Positions 37,581 through 49,355 of a DNA stretch of 64,000 nt are shown here, in pieces (positions within the stretch are counted from its first letter, which is position 1; every line of letters starts with the position of its first letter). The stretch is from Sphagnum compactum (taxonomy: Eukaryota; Bryophyta; Sphagnopsida; Sphagnales). The position numbers and the translations under genes are program-made. The notes under the pieces are model-generated. The model was not told the DNA's origin. It made no database searches and saw only the letters and a program-made list of their open reading frames with translations. Where the stretch lies: contig OZ234499.1 in the NCBI GenBank assembly GCA_965153455.1, positions 17,170,271 through 17,234,270 on the forward strand, given 5' to 3'.

Positions 37581-37915
37581 TCCATCCACATAAGAAACAC
37601 TTGAGGAAAGACTTCTAGGGTTTCAATAATTGAAACCATTAGCATCCACCACATGACTACTGCCCAAATTGCTCACTCCCACGATAAGAAAGAGATGCTG
37701 TTCACATTGAGACTAGAAACTCGATTCTACGTGAAAACGTCTTGTGGAAATTCAGGATATTGTATTGATTGGAGAGAGTACATGCAGTGATCATCACCTA
37801 TTTACCTGCTGCTGGAGGCAATGTTGGAGGGATGCATTGGCAGGTATCTGAGATTAAGGAGTTGCTCTGCTACTTCAAGCTCGCACAACTCTATATCTAG
37901 TTTGCCCTTTCCCTG

Positions 37916-37959
37916 TTTCAGGAGTTCGGATATTGATCCTCCACACCAGCTGCAAACTA
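37916..37959 (+). repeat. Inverted copy of the F-box exon start (right arm)
   Basis: Plus-strand copy of the same acceptor-plus-exon sequence, 43 of 44 bases identical to the complement of 37537-37580. Similarity stops where the F-box ATG should be (a G replaces the T). The spacer is 335 bases. A transcript across both arms could fold into a 44-bp stem. Confidence 0.85.
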
Positions 37960-38158
37960 GGACAAGAAAATGCATGCTCCTACACGATGCATAGAATCCA
38001 ATGCAAGGAAATGCAAGCTGGACTATGACAAAACGGAAGGTCCCATGACTCATCGGCTAGCATTCGATCCTACAGCGCATCCATTGACATAACAACGCAT
38101 GTGCACTTCTACTGGCATGACAACAATGACAAAAAAAGATGCGCTGCCATGAGCATAT

Positions 38159-38236
38159 ACATAAATCACTACATATCATACCACAAACACATAGCTCACA
38201 TAAATCACTACATATCATAGCACATACACATAGCTG
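38159..38236. repeat. 39-bp tandem duplication
   Basis: Two copies (38159-38197 and 38198-38236) of a unit beginning 'acataaatcactacatatca', with three differences. It directly precedes the larger minisatellite. Confidence 0.85.
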
Positions 38237-38239
38237 AGG

Positions 38240-39180
38240 CCCAAGAGGAGAACCTCTGCAAGCAACATTAGATCACTTCATGGGAAGATACATGCAGGAG
38301 CATCATACAGAAACAAGGATAGGAGAACTAGCTCTGCAAGCAACAGTAGACCACTTGGGTCAATTGTACGAACATCATACAGAATAACAATAGGTCGAGA
38401 ACCTCTGCAAGCAACAGAAGGCCACTCAAGGAAGGATACATACACGAGCATCATACACAAACAACGATAGGAGAACCAGCCCAGCAAGCAACAGAAGAAC
38501 ATCAATTGCGACGATAAACACACGAGTTTCATTCAGAGCAACACGAGAATGTTTGCAAGCAAGCAAGCAACAATGGATCACATCATAACTTGGGATGACA
38601 CATGTACACGAACATCATACAGAACAACAACAATAGGAGAACCTCTGCAAGCAAGCAAACAAGCAACAGTAGATCACGTACAAATCTTGCACGAGCATAA
38701 TACAGAACAACGACAACAGGAGAACCTCTGTAAGCAAGCAAGCAACCAACCACGCAACCAACAAACAGTAGATCACTTGGGAAGACACTTGCACGAGCAT
38801 AATACAGAACAACGACAACAGGAGAACCTCTGTAAGCAACCAACCAACCAACCAACAAACAGTAGATCACTTGGGAAGACACTTGCACGAGCATAATACA
38901 GAACAACGACAACAGGAGAACCTCTGTAAGCAACCAACCAACCAACCAACCACGCAACCAACAAACAGTAGATCACTTGGGAAGACACTTGCACGAGCAC
39001 AATGCAGAACAAAAATTGGAGAACCAGCAGCTCTGCAAGCAACAACAACAGTTAACAACAGTTTGTATAAGATGATGATCACTTGGGAAGATACTTGGAA
39101 GAGGATCATACAAAGCAGCAGCAATAACAACAACAACACACTTGTTAGAGCGATGAGATACATGTATGAAAAACCATAGA
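38240..39180 (-). repeat. Minisatellite of about 11 units, 71-103 bp each
   Basis: Units start near 38247, 38322, 38393, 38470, 38546, 38636, 38719, 38821, 38914 and 39017, plus a degenerate end. Each contains 'ggagaacctctg.aagcaa', 'gatcacttgggaagacactt' and 'acgagcataatacagaacaa'. Length varies mainly through an inner 'aacc' microsatellite. The units at 38700-38990 are nearly identical, those at the left edge more diverged. Minus frames over it give repeating hydrophobic peptides, which is a by-product of the repeat. It lies between the F-box coding exon and its probable leader, so it may be intronic. Confidence 0.85.
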
Positions 39181-39479
39181 ATTATGCACAATATAAAGAG
39201 CGACATACATGAAGCCGCATGAAGGATTAAACTTTCTCAACGCATCAAGTAAGAAAACTCACCCCTGGTTGTCGATCGAGTACAACCATCCATCGCCTAC
39301 TAATACAGAATGGATCGGAACATGGATTGAAACATCAGATGCAAGATGCAAGATAAGAAAAGAAAACACTAGTGTACTGAAAGGGAAACAAATCCATGCG
39401 CATGGGCGATATAAATACTCACCATTGACACAATTCGCGATTCAACTCGCTGAAGAAAGCAGAGCGACTCAACGAAAAT

Positions 39480-40060
39480 CGCTCTGATTCAACGTCGCGG
39501 GAGCAGCAGCACGGGCGCGGGCTCGATCGGTTACACTCGCGGGTCGCGGGAGCAGCAGCACGCGCGCGGGCTCGATCGGTTACACTCGCGGATCGACACT
39601 ACCAATTAGAAAGAAAGAAAGATAAAAGAACTGCTCTGCATGAAACAGTTGGAAGCTCTGTGCGCGAATTAGGCTACTGGAATCTCAGAGCATTCTCAGA
39701 GCTGAGGAGGAGGAGGAGGAGGAACAGGGGAAGAACATAAAACAGTTGCAAGGTCCACGCGAGAATTAGGCTACTCGATCCGAGACCATATTCTCAAAGC
39801 TTTAGAGGAGGAGGACGAGGAGCAGGGGACCACGACAACAGTCTCAGGGCTACTGCAGAGGAGGAGGAGGAGGAACAGGGGACTACTGACGAACTGGTGC
39901 TTGTTACTGCCCGAATTAACCTATTTGAATCTCTCACGAATGGCAGAGCTGCAGCGGCGGATGACGATTAGAAGATGACGATGAGGGGAAGAAAAAGAGT
40001 AGCAGATCATGAAGATCACGATGAAAACCCAGAATACAAAATATCCTGCAAAACCAAAGC
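39480..40060 (-). other. GC-rich, CpG-rich probable leader/promoter of the F-box gene
   Basis: A 49-bp GC-rich unit is tandemly duplicated at 39494-39542 and 39543-39591. Between 39660 and 39960 three or four degenerate units share 'gaattaggctact' and (GAG)n tracts. On the minus strand this is pyrimidine-rich, as in plant leaders, and it stands upstream of the F-box exon. No TATA box is evident. The call is by position and composition only. Confidence 0.35.
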
Positions 40061-40069
40061 AATGCAAAC

Positions 40070-40620
40070 CACAAACTGAGCTCTCAGAACACTAACAACG
40101 TCTTACGTCTTTTGGAAAGACGAAACGAAAATGAAGTTTACATTTGCACCGCACTCCCCGCTTTGGAAACTCTTTAATGGGCTGTGAAGGTATCCGTGCT
40201 GGTTGGACATCGCTTTTGTCTTATTTTAGATAATTACCTATCTCTTGAATTAGTGCGGTGGGTTGAAGAGATCATGGCAAAGGAATTTTATCTAATTATA
40301 TGGTTATCTAGCAACCATGATAATTACCCATGATCAGCTATGATAATTAACCATGCTAGGACAAATTTCAGCCATGTTATGATCAATTTTAGCCATGGTA
40401 TGATATTAATTAGCATATTTCATTCCATGTATTTATGTAATCTATGTGTGATGATATAATTTTATAATCCATTCTCTCCATTTTTTTCACCTCATCACCT
40501 AGCTTGAATCATTAAGATCACAGTGCAGAATTTGGTAATTTGCAATTCAAAACTACTACTACTCCTCCAAGCCCTCAAATTCTCTAGTGGTCAATGTAAT
40601 TTGTTAATCATGCTCAAGTG
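40070..40620. other. AT-rich flank, nothing supported
   Basis: The motif 'ccatgataatta' and variants recur around 40300-40400. No gene is visible. Confidence 0.4.
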
Positions 40621-41460
40621 TACAAAATATGTGAATAATTAAATACTTTGATCATGTAATACAAATCCATTTGAATATTTTATGTATTGATCATACATGT
40701 GTGTACATAATTATGTATGTGAATGTATTGATCACGTACATACATGTTGCATACAAAAATATGTGAGTTGAAGTGTTGAGATCATGTACATGCAAAACTT
40801 ATATATAGGTGTTGATCATATGTATACCCAATTCTGTGAATGTGTTTTAATCATGTAAACAAGTTCTGTGCAAATGGGTACCAGCTGAAATGTTCCAGAG
40901 TGAGGTGTTAACATGGCAACTTCAACATTTCAATGTCAAAGAATTATTTTATTTTTAACATTCCATGTCCAAGACTAGAATATTTTTATTGTAACAGATT
41001 TTATAATTTTTCTTCACAAAAGTTTTTTGTTTATTGAAAAAGAAAAATTTCCAAAATTTCAACATTTCTGAAATAATGTGATTAGTGTTGAAACTTGAAG
41101 CTTACATATGCAAAATTATACGTGAATTCACATGTTGAGGTCATGTATGTGCAAATTTTATATATGTATGTGTTGATCCATGCATTCACAATTATGTGAA
41201 TGTATCTTATATCATGTGTACAAGTTATGTGTGAATGGGTGTACTAGCTGAAGTGTCCAAAGTGAGGTATTACCGGGCAACTGCAACATTTCGATGTTGA
41301 ATGGTTATTTTATTTTTAAGATTCTATGTCAAAAACTAGAATATTCCAGAATATATTGAAAAATTCTTTGTTCTCCTTCACAAAATTTTATTTCTTGAGT
41401 TTTGTTTTTGTTTTGATAACTTCAACATTTCTCAAATAATCTAATTACTGTTAAAAGCTG
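40620..41460. repeat. Nested tandem duplication
   Basis: A unit of about 360 bp is present twice (about 40775-41092 and 41133-41457), recognisable by 'ggtgt...tagctgaa.tgttccagagtgaggt.tta' and 'ctagaatatt'. Ahead of it, from 40640, 'gttgatcatgtacat'-like units of about 50 bp repeat three or four times. Divergence between the large copies is considerable. Confidence 0.65.
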
Positions 41461-41469
41461 GCACAGGGT

Positions 41470-43740
41470 TAGGTTCGTTGCAACAATCGATTGTGCAGTA
41501 AGTACTGTACTGCTGTAGTACCTAGGCTGGTTAGGCACTAATTAAATGTTTTTGAATTTGCTAATTTTTTTGAAAAGTACCAGCCTGGCATGCTGAAAAT
41601 CTGAAAAAAACTCTTGAAAGCAAACTAGCTTCATTATTTGGTATAGTGCCTAATTGTAGAATTTATTTTTGTTTTACTTCCAAAAGTAAATGACAAAAAA
41701 ATTATTATTATAGTAGGCATCTTCTACCAAACCAGCCTAGGTAATATGGTAATTTGCAACAACTAACAAGGTATAACAACCCACCCAAAGAAAGCTGACA
41801 TTTAATAGTATGATGTAGAATGTGCTTGAGGAAATTTGGAAGATTTTCTTTTTATTTGGTTGATTTCACATACTTTTCTAGAGAAAATAGATATATTATA
41901 CATAATTGGTTGTCATTCAAGAGTTGTAATGTGGTAGGAAAGATCTGAATGTTTTTCTTTCAGATGCCAAATATTATCTTTAAGACCATGGGTCACCCAA
42001 AGATTATAGCGAAGATTTTAAGTGAAGAGACCATAAGCAAATTCCAATTCAAAGGCATAAGGTAATAATGTATGATGAGAGATAGTGCTAATTCATATCT
42101 GGGGCTTTGTGGTTATCTTTTATCCACAGCACACGATTCAATTCACATGACATGGGTGCTGTGTGCATTAGGAGACCTGTTAAATTAAAGTAGCTGCAAT
42201 TTGAAAAACAATTTTTACAATTACAATCAAGATGAGATTGGAAAGTGTTTTAGTTTATTTACCTTCACCACTGACTCTTACTTTTCAGTACCTAATGAGC
42301 TCAGTCTATTGTAATCATAGATGGCCAAAGTGAACCAGCACCCAATAGCACACCATGTAGGATGGATCATGTGTGAATAAGAAATGCTTTTTTCATTGTG
42401 TTACTATCCCACAGCTAACCATGGTGGTCAGTTATGTACTAACCATCCACATGTACCTACCTAATAGCCACCCAGTGCCTTCCCTCCTTACCTTCCTTCA
42501 TAGGAACCCACATGAGGTGGGGTACTGTGCTCCTTAGGAGGTGCGGTAAAAGCTGATCCAATTTACGAAAAAAATTTGCTGCAATCACAAACAAGATGAG
42601 ATTGCAAACATGATGTTTGCTATTACTTTACTTGTCTTGGAACAATCTGTTTTCCTCATCTTTCAAGCTCTTCAGAGCTTCCCTCTTGAGCCTCTTTGAG
42701 CTTTTGAGTTTTGAGGTTTTTTGTTTTTTTTCTAACCTATTTTTCCAGCCTTCACCAATATTTCTGTTGACTTAGCAGCTTTTGGACAGCAGTACAGAAA
42801 ACCTAGTACTGTTTGATTACTGCTATATCACATTTCTTGGAGAAAGAATACAGAGTAAATTCAAGCCATACCTGCCTGTTGTGACATGACCACTTCCGAA
42901 TCTCTTCAAATCTCCTTGCCCCAACTCACCTTATTTCTAGACTTGCATCACTAAAAGGCCTGGTGCAGAACCTGCTTACAACACAACCTTCATTCCTATT
43001 ACTTCAGGTACACAATTCTTGAATCCACAACATTTACACCCAATTCTTTCTCCTATTCTCAAGTTTGCCATCTTCTCTACCACCTATCCCACCACAATTT
43101 GAATGCCAACAGATGGATCAAGAAGAAAGGCATACCAACAATTCATGCCCAACAAGCACCCAGCAGAGTAGACTGTCTTCCTTCATGGAGGGTGCTTCTC
43201 AAACTGTGACCTTCTGAATCTCAGCCACTGTGACTCATACTGCACTGAAATTGCAACCAAGGTATTCAATGAGACCATTGGATGTGACCTCTTGCACAAC
43301 CTACCCAGATTGAAAACTGTCTGAAGAAAATCATTTCACAATTTGCAAACAAAAACTCTTAAATCTATTGGGAAAGGGATTTGAGATAAGGAAGAAAATG
43401 GGAACAAAAGCACCAGAAGCCTTATCATGACTGGTCATGGTGGTTGCACTTATAGGTGCCTCAGCTTATTGAGCATCTAAAAGGAAAGCTTCAAAATCAA
43501 TAGCCACAAGTGAGGTTTGAAACAACACCAGGACAAGCATCTGTGGAAGCAGTCCAGTTGAGAACTGCACAACCGAACACAAGTTGTTACCCCATTCAAC
43601 AGAGAAGTTTCTCTCCACTTTGAGGGAAATCAGGATCACATCACATAAGATATAACAATCAGCGATGCTCTGCTTGGTTTGCAGAATATGTTCAGAAACC
43701 AGTTGTACTCAGATAGGCTAAACTAATGTGGATAGCTAAA
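41470..43740. other. Intergenic DNA with dispersed repeats
   Basis: A segment near 42324-42430 (gaaccagcacccaatagcacacca..) recurs near 50250-50352, 8 kb away, beside the old LTR element. A 'gctgcaat.....aa.caagatgagattg' motif occurs near 42194 and 42578. Coding-like phrases around 43100-43330 are interrupted by stops. No gene is supported. Confidence 0.4.
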
Positions 43741-43798
43741 TTACTTGTTAGAAGTGTTGGAGATTGCTCTCCAGCACCATCTTGATGAAGCTCATGTT

Positions 43799-44090
43799 CT
43801 ACTTAATATACACTATTGTACAACCTGGGTTCATGATACTCTCTTGCTCAAATTTGGCCACATATGGATGCTTCTTCAGCACTTTCCACACTGCCTCTTT
43901 CACTGCACCTGTTCCCATGCCATGCACAACAAAAAGCACTGACTGGGGAGCTCGACTTGCCACTGCTCTGTCCAACTCCTGTAAAGATTCCTCCACTCGA
44001 CAACCACGCAAATCCAAAGTATTCCTAGAAGTCTGTACTGCAACCTCATATTTAGGCTCTGCTGCTGGAATCTCAGGCTGCTTTGACTGA
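43799..44090 (-). CDS. MutS2-type Smr domain, orphan 3' exon
   Basis: The minus frame gives LDLRGCRVEES, then LFVVHGMGTGAVKEAV, and ends in Tyr-Ile-Lys-stop. This is the Smr domain that closes MutS2 proteins, including its LDLRG and HGxGTG signatures. In bacterial and plant MutS2 the Smr domain is a nuclease domain, and MutS2 acts in suppressing recombination or rescuing ribosomes. The frame extends upstream to a stop near 44112 with no ATG and an acidic, Gln-rich linker, as expected for an internal exon boundary. No MutS ATPase or clamp exon was found within the next 6 kb upstream on this strand, where other sequence lies. It is therefore a detached fragment or an exon after a very long intron. 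Confidence 0.7.
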
Positions 44091-44228
44091 ATTGACTTAA
44101 CTCTTTATGCTATAACCAAGCTCGGTTTATGGGTAGTGTGCACATCCACAAGGTTGCAGCAATCAAATTTGGATGACTCAGAGCTGTGTGACTAAATGAA
44201 TGAAGGGATGGATGGGTGATGGGCACAG

Positions 44229-44690
44229 CAGAATGTAGACACTGAACAGGTGAAGGCTGCACTTAAGGCACAACAGGAGCAACAAATTGATAAGGTGAGA
44301 TATGTCTGTGAAGTGGGTGTGCTTAGCTTTAGCAGGATTTATTATTGAGAATTGAGTAATGTGATGTCCATGGACTGGATATTCAGGCACTTCTTGCTGA
44401 GGGATGCTTCTACTCAGACATGGAACGGACAGAGAAAGAGATTGAGCACATGGTGATGGAAACTTCGCATGCTGAATTTCTAGCAGCAGAAAATTCTCGT
44501 CTTCGTCTTCCTGAATCACAGTTCTGAATTGTGCTAAAGCTGAAAGCTTCTTCTTTTGCACAAGAAGTACTTGCTAGAGCTGTTGCTTTTTCATGGGTAG
44601 AAAATATTCCACTAAAAAGAAGCTGTGTTCAAAACTTGGAATCTAGATTTAGAGATAGGAGCAAACTGTGTTTTAACCCCCCCCCATTCT
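44229..44690 (+). pseudogene. Plus-strand coding-like fragments, unknown protein
   Basis: An exon-like piece at 44229-44294 reads QNVDTEQVKAALKAQQEQQ between an AG and a GTGAGA donor, in phase. Another at about 44411-44526 contains ERTEKEIEHMVMETSHAEF and ends at a stop. A third frame at 44531-44690 continues with protein-like sequence, one base out of register. The composition is that of a helical, charged protein. I do not recognise the family. The register changes suggest a decayed gene. Confidence 0.35.
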
Positions 44691-44739
44691 TTTGTTATAT
44701 GATTTTTCATAAAGGATCTGAGCTGAACACTTAGGGTCT

Positions 44740-45440
44740 TTCACAAGTATTCAATGAAATTTTCAATTCTGATTCAATCTGCCATTTCATTCCCAACTTA
44801 ATTGGCATGCATCTATGTTATGGTATGCTAATGAGTTTATTTTTGTAAATGGGCATTGGATGCAGTCTTCACATATTTTCCTCCCTTTTAAAGTCTTTGT
44901 TCATGTTTCAGAAATTTGTGTCTCAAGTAGAAAGCCACAGTTCTGTGCAGGTACATTAGACACTACTTTATTCTCTCGTATTCCAGTGGTCATTGCTATA
45001 AGCCAAGCAGCTTTTAAGGATTACTGTTTCACTTTCAAATCAAATTCTCTATTGGTCAATGCATCAGAAATAGTGCATGCAAAATGTGGAGTCTCCACCA
45101 TGAAAGTCATGAACAGAATTCGTCTGTTGTCCATGAGACAGATTTGATGAAATAAAAGGACTTTACACATCCCCAGCAGCCCAAGGACCAACAAATACTA
45201 GACCAGAAACAAACTTCATAAAATCTTGTACATCAATGTACCTTCCTGCACTTTGTGATCATCTCTGCTGAAGATTGGAATTTAAAGACCTGTCTGCAAT
45301 TCACATTAGGCAACTGGCTCCATGAAGAGATGACAAGATGAAGACACAACTTCCAAATTTACCAAATCTGTACTCGGCCATATGCCACTAGGGAAGAACA
45401 AAAGGAATCAGCAAAATTGTGTACCCCTGTTGTTTCTCTG
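44740..45440. other. No supported feature
   Basis: An open frame at 44815-45147 lacks a domain and has ordinary intergenic composition. It separates the plus-strand relics from the coiled-coil relic. Confidence 0.4.
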
Positions 45441-45449
45441 TAGCACTTG

Positions 45450-47803
45450 TCAACTTGTATAGGACAATGCCATCTCGGATACTTTGTCATTCTTGGAGAG
45501 TGGTTGCTTGGTGAAGGGCCATTTTGCAAGATCTGATTTTGTTTTTGCTAATGAATCTGTTGATTCAGATCTTGCCTTTAGCAGGTCAGCTTCAACCCCT
45601 TCACAGACCACATTGGACATCCCTCTTTCCTTCTGCAGGTTTGCAATTTGAATCTGAAGTTCCTCAGTGTTCATCTCAGCATCAGACATAGTGGCTTGCA
45701 CCTTCTGAACATTTGACCTTGCAGTTCTCAGCTCCTCTTCAAGAGACTCTCTTACATTAGTTGATGCCAACATTCCAATATAAAGTGCTGCAGGACAAGG
45801 GCATTCCTTAAGAAAATAGGACAACTGCTCAAATTTGTTCATTGCCATAAATACTTTTCACATTACAATCCACCTCATAACTATTATCTGTGTTCATTAG
45901 CTGTTGAGAATAGAGGAAATTCACCAAGGTTTCCGTCACAGCCATCCATACCTTCACTTTGGTTCTTAGAAACCTGAGCAGCCTCAAGCTGCTTTGTTCT
46001 TTGCAAGTTGCAGCTCATCTTGTAAACCCAAGACAGCGGCCTCCAGGCTTGTCACCTCTGCAGCAAACTCCCTTTGTCTGAGTATCTTGAGCTCCTCTCC
46101 TTAACTAATGCAACCATCTCTTAGCTCATATGTGAAATTTCCTGCTTCATTATGACATTTTTTTCCTGCAATTGATTTGTTCTGTTGGTGGGTTCTGTCA
46201 ACTTGCTAGCATGCTCCCTCTTGAGAGCAGCATTAAGTTCCTGTGCTTCATTCACCTGCAAGTCACTAGTCACAAGTTATGGTGCTATATTTGACTATAC
46301 GGACTCTGCAGAGCAACAGAACTACCTCCAAATCTTCAGTTTTGAATAGCTCCATATTAAATGCCTGCTAGCTATTGACTTAGCAGCTAAGGCCATTTTC
46401 TCTGCATTAGCAAAGGTGCATGGTGATGCAGCAAGTTCTGAAATCATTTTGGACCTAGAAGCTTCCAATTCTTTCTTCTCTTCCATCAGTGCAGCCCTCT
46501 CTTGACTCAGCTTTGAAGGCTCTTCCCTCAGTAAGGAGATCTCTTCCTGTGAATCACGTGCTTTCCCAGCTAGTTCTGAAATCTGGTTGGAATGCTCCTT
46601 CTGGAGAGTAGTGATCTGTTCCTGTGCTTCTTCAGTCTGCCACTCAAAATGCTCAAATCATTATCATTGCCCTCCATCAGAAGTAAAACGCTGATGACAG
46701 GCCACAATCCAAATTGTAATAGTAATCAATCACCTGCATGGAGTGCTGAAACAACCCCAATTCCTCAAAACAGGAACACCAATAAAATTGAACCCTTCTC
46801 ACATTTGATCTTTCAGCTAGGGCAAGCTTTTCTGCTTCCTTGATGCAAACTGATATCTCTGCCAGCTTCGAATTTGACTTTGAGACCACAGAGTCAAGTT
46901 CACTCTTTTCAAGAGAAAGGAGATCCTTCTCTGCAGCCCTCTCTTGGTTCAACTTCAACACTTGAAGTGTTTTCTTCCTCTACAACATGCATTTTGTCAA
47001 AATTTTCTTTCATTTGGTTCATGTGCTCAATCTTGAGGGCAGCAATTTCCTCCTGTGCTTCTTTAGCCTACATATAACCATCAGAAGTTTGCATTACTTG
47101 AGATTCTTAACCATCAAAGTGAGAATGATATAAAGAGCATAGGACCTGTTCACAGATTACAGTGAATGATTCAGCAAATGATCAAAAAGCTCTGAAATAA
47201 TGTGCCAGCAGGTTGCTTACCACATTGAGCTCTTCCTCTATCTGCAACACCTTGTTTGTAAGATATTCTCTGTGGGTTCGCAGACTTGCCACTTGCTTCA
47301 CCAATTTGTCATTCAAGTTATGTAATGTTGCCAACTTTTGCTCTTCTGTGAGTGAGGTCCAGGGAGTTCTGGGGGAGTCCAAAATTTCTTCACTGTCACC
47401 ATTACTGGGCCTTGAATGTCTATGTGAAGGAGAGACCTCCAACAGCCACAAAAGTGAGCTCCATGATCCATGCTGATAGCTTGGAATAATGTTCACTAAG
47501 GGACACAAACTCAAGGACTGAACAGAGCAGCTCTGAATATATGTGTGCTACTTCAGAACACAAACAAACCTGATGTTTGTGGTGATGCGGGCCATTCCCT
47601 GAAGGCTTCCTAAGTGAGTGAGCTTAGTGACTGAGCATGCTCCACAACTTCAGATTCCCAGTCTCTAGTCTCTGATACATGATCCCAGTTCTCCGAGCAA
47701 TGGTCTCCGTTACTCATGCGGTCCCCACTTTCAATACTTCCACTTGCTGCTGCCTTCTTCCTAAGTTAGCATGCTGTTTCTTATGATGTTGGTGGCCAGG
47801 CAT
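45450..47803 (-). pseudogene. Decayed long coiled-coil protein gene with repeated exons
   Basis: The likely start is the ATG at 47803 (His/Lys-rich MPGHQHHKKQH). A 1-base loss near 47760 and an in-frame stop near 47610 follow. Exon 2 (about 47472-47221, donor GTAAGC) has TPWTSLTEEQKLATLHNL and heptad character. Three later exons begin alike: AKEAQEEIAALKIEH (near 47070), TEEAQEQITTLQKEH (near 46640) and VNEAQELNAALKREH (near 46258), so an exon has been multiplied. Another frame shift lies near 46975 and an in-frame TAA near 46122. A last block (45848-45450) is again coiled coil. Long coiled-coil proteins of plants act as tethers or cytoskeletal linkers; this family is not identified. With at least two frameshifts and two stops it is probably dead. 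Confidence 0.6.
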
Positions 47804-47809
47804 GACGTC

Positions 47810-48960
47810 TAAGGACAGCATAATGGGAGAAATGTAAACCAAGTCAAAATTGGCCTAGTCACGCATCAAAACTTCTCTGGAAAGTATTCTAACAAAGCTG
47901 AGAAGCACAAAAGGTTCAAGTATCTGCAGACACAACCTAATTCATCAAGCTGCAGTTCAATCATTTCTACTGTCTGTGCTCTAGCTCCCATTTCCCTCTT
48001 ACCGCCTCAAAGAATAATGTATCTAGAAATGCCAACATTTCCAATCTACTCTTTTACCATGCACTAGAATCTATAAGGAAATATGAACTTCCTCCTCCAC
48101 ATGTCAAAAGCCTTGTCAACCTGAAAGAGAACAAACTGGCCACTACTGTAATAATAAAAATCAAACAACAAAGCAAATCTTTCATCTGAAAAGAACAGTG
48201 TCCAGGAAATTATAATCTTCCTGCAGCTCAAATCTATCAACCTTCCAGCACGAGCCTTGTGTCCTGAGTGTCATTACCTGGGACTTGAAGTCGATATTCT
48301 AGTTTCCTGGTCAAGGCAATATGCTCTACAATCGGAGAGAACTTTTATATATCTGCTTCGACGGAGACTCCAGTGTCCTCAATACCTGGTAGCCAAAAAT
48401 GCACAATTATTTCAAAATGCAGTTAAAGATACAACAAAAAAACCTCGCTAACAGTACTTACATGCAGGGAGTAAAGCACCAGGGTTCAAAAGACACAGTC
48501 CCGCCAAAAACGCGAGCGGATGAAACCAAAATCGAGACAGAATTCTCACCCATAAACCGACCTCAAACTCTCGAAGCCGACACCTAGGAGATTCTTAAGC
48601 TTCAAAAGATACAATGCAGGATAGAAAAACTTGAGAAAGGTGGCTTCGGGCCTTCAAAACTTAAGGGAAACTTCTACACGAACTGATTCCGTAAACGAAT
48701 ACATGGAGCAAATAGCGACGAAAACTGCGAGAAAGAACTCGAAAGCAAGAACTCGAAACGGGGTATGGAACGAGACGGGCAGGACACGCGGAGGCAGAGA
48801 AGAGCAGACAGGACAGCGGCGCAACTGAGAAGCGAATGTTTGTGGCGATGGTACGATTGTCGTAGTGCGCGGCACGAGGGAGCGAGAAGGTGACGGAAAC
48901 AGTAGGCCAATCTCGAGGTGCTTATTCGTAATTCCAGTGGCGAGAAATTTTGAGGAAGTG
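47810..48960 (-). other. Possible leader/promoter region of the coiled-coil gene
   Basis: The part from 48480 to 48960 is CpG-rich and stands out from its flanks. On the minus strand a donor-like GTGAGA occurs near 48555, so a non-coding first exon at about 48950-48556 is possible. Plus frames here (48631-48828) have no domain. Confidence 0.25.
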
Positions 48961-49355
48961 AGAGGAATTAGATTATGCATAATCTTTTTGCATCCTTGGA
49001 CAATTGATTTTGCATTTTATTTTTTTAATGGTTATCCTTGCACAATTCTAGAGATAACTATTTCGTTTTCAAGTCTAATTACCTCATTTTAAGAAAGTTA
49101 ATAAATATTTTTTTATTAACTTTCTTATTAATTATCTCACTTTTTTCTCTACCCACCATGAATACGAGATGACAAATTAACATATGTATTTTCACGATCA
49201 TGATATCTGTATTAATTTAAATTCAATTTGACATTAACATTGATAATGATGAACTATTGGAAATCATAAGGAGTACATAAGAAGGAAAAATGAAATAATA
49301 CAGAATTGATTGTCACTGGTAGTGCATGGCAACATGGAGCCCCAGTTGAATTAGG

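Noticed and set aside
38549-39206. Several overlapping open frames over 38.5-39.2 kb on both strands, with repeated hydrophobic peptides
   Set aside because: They are translations of the minisatellite. All frames stay partly open because the units are poor in stops, and no frame has a domain.
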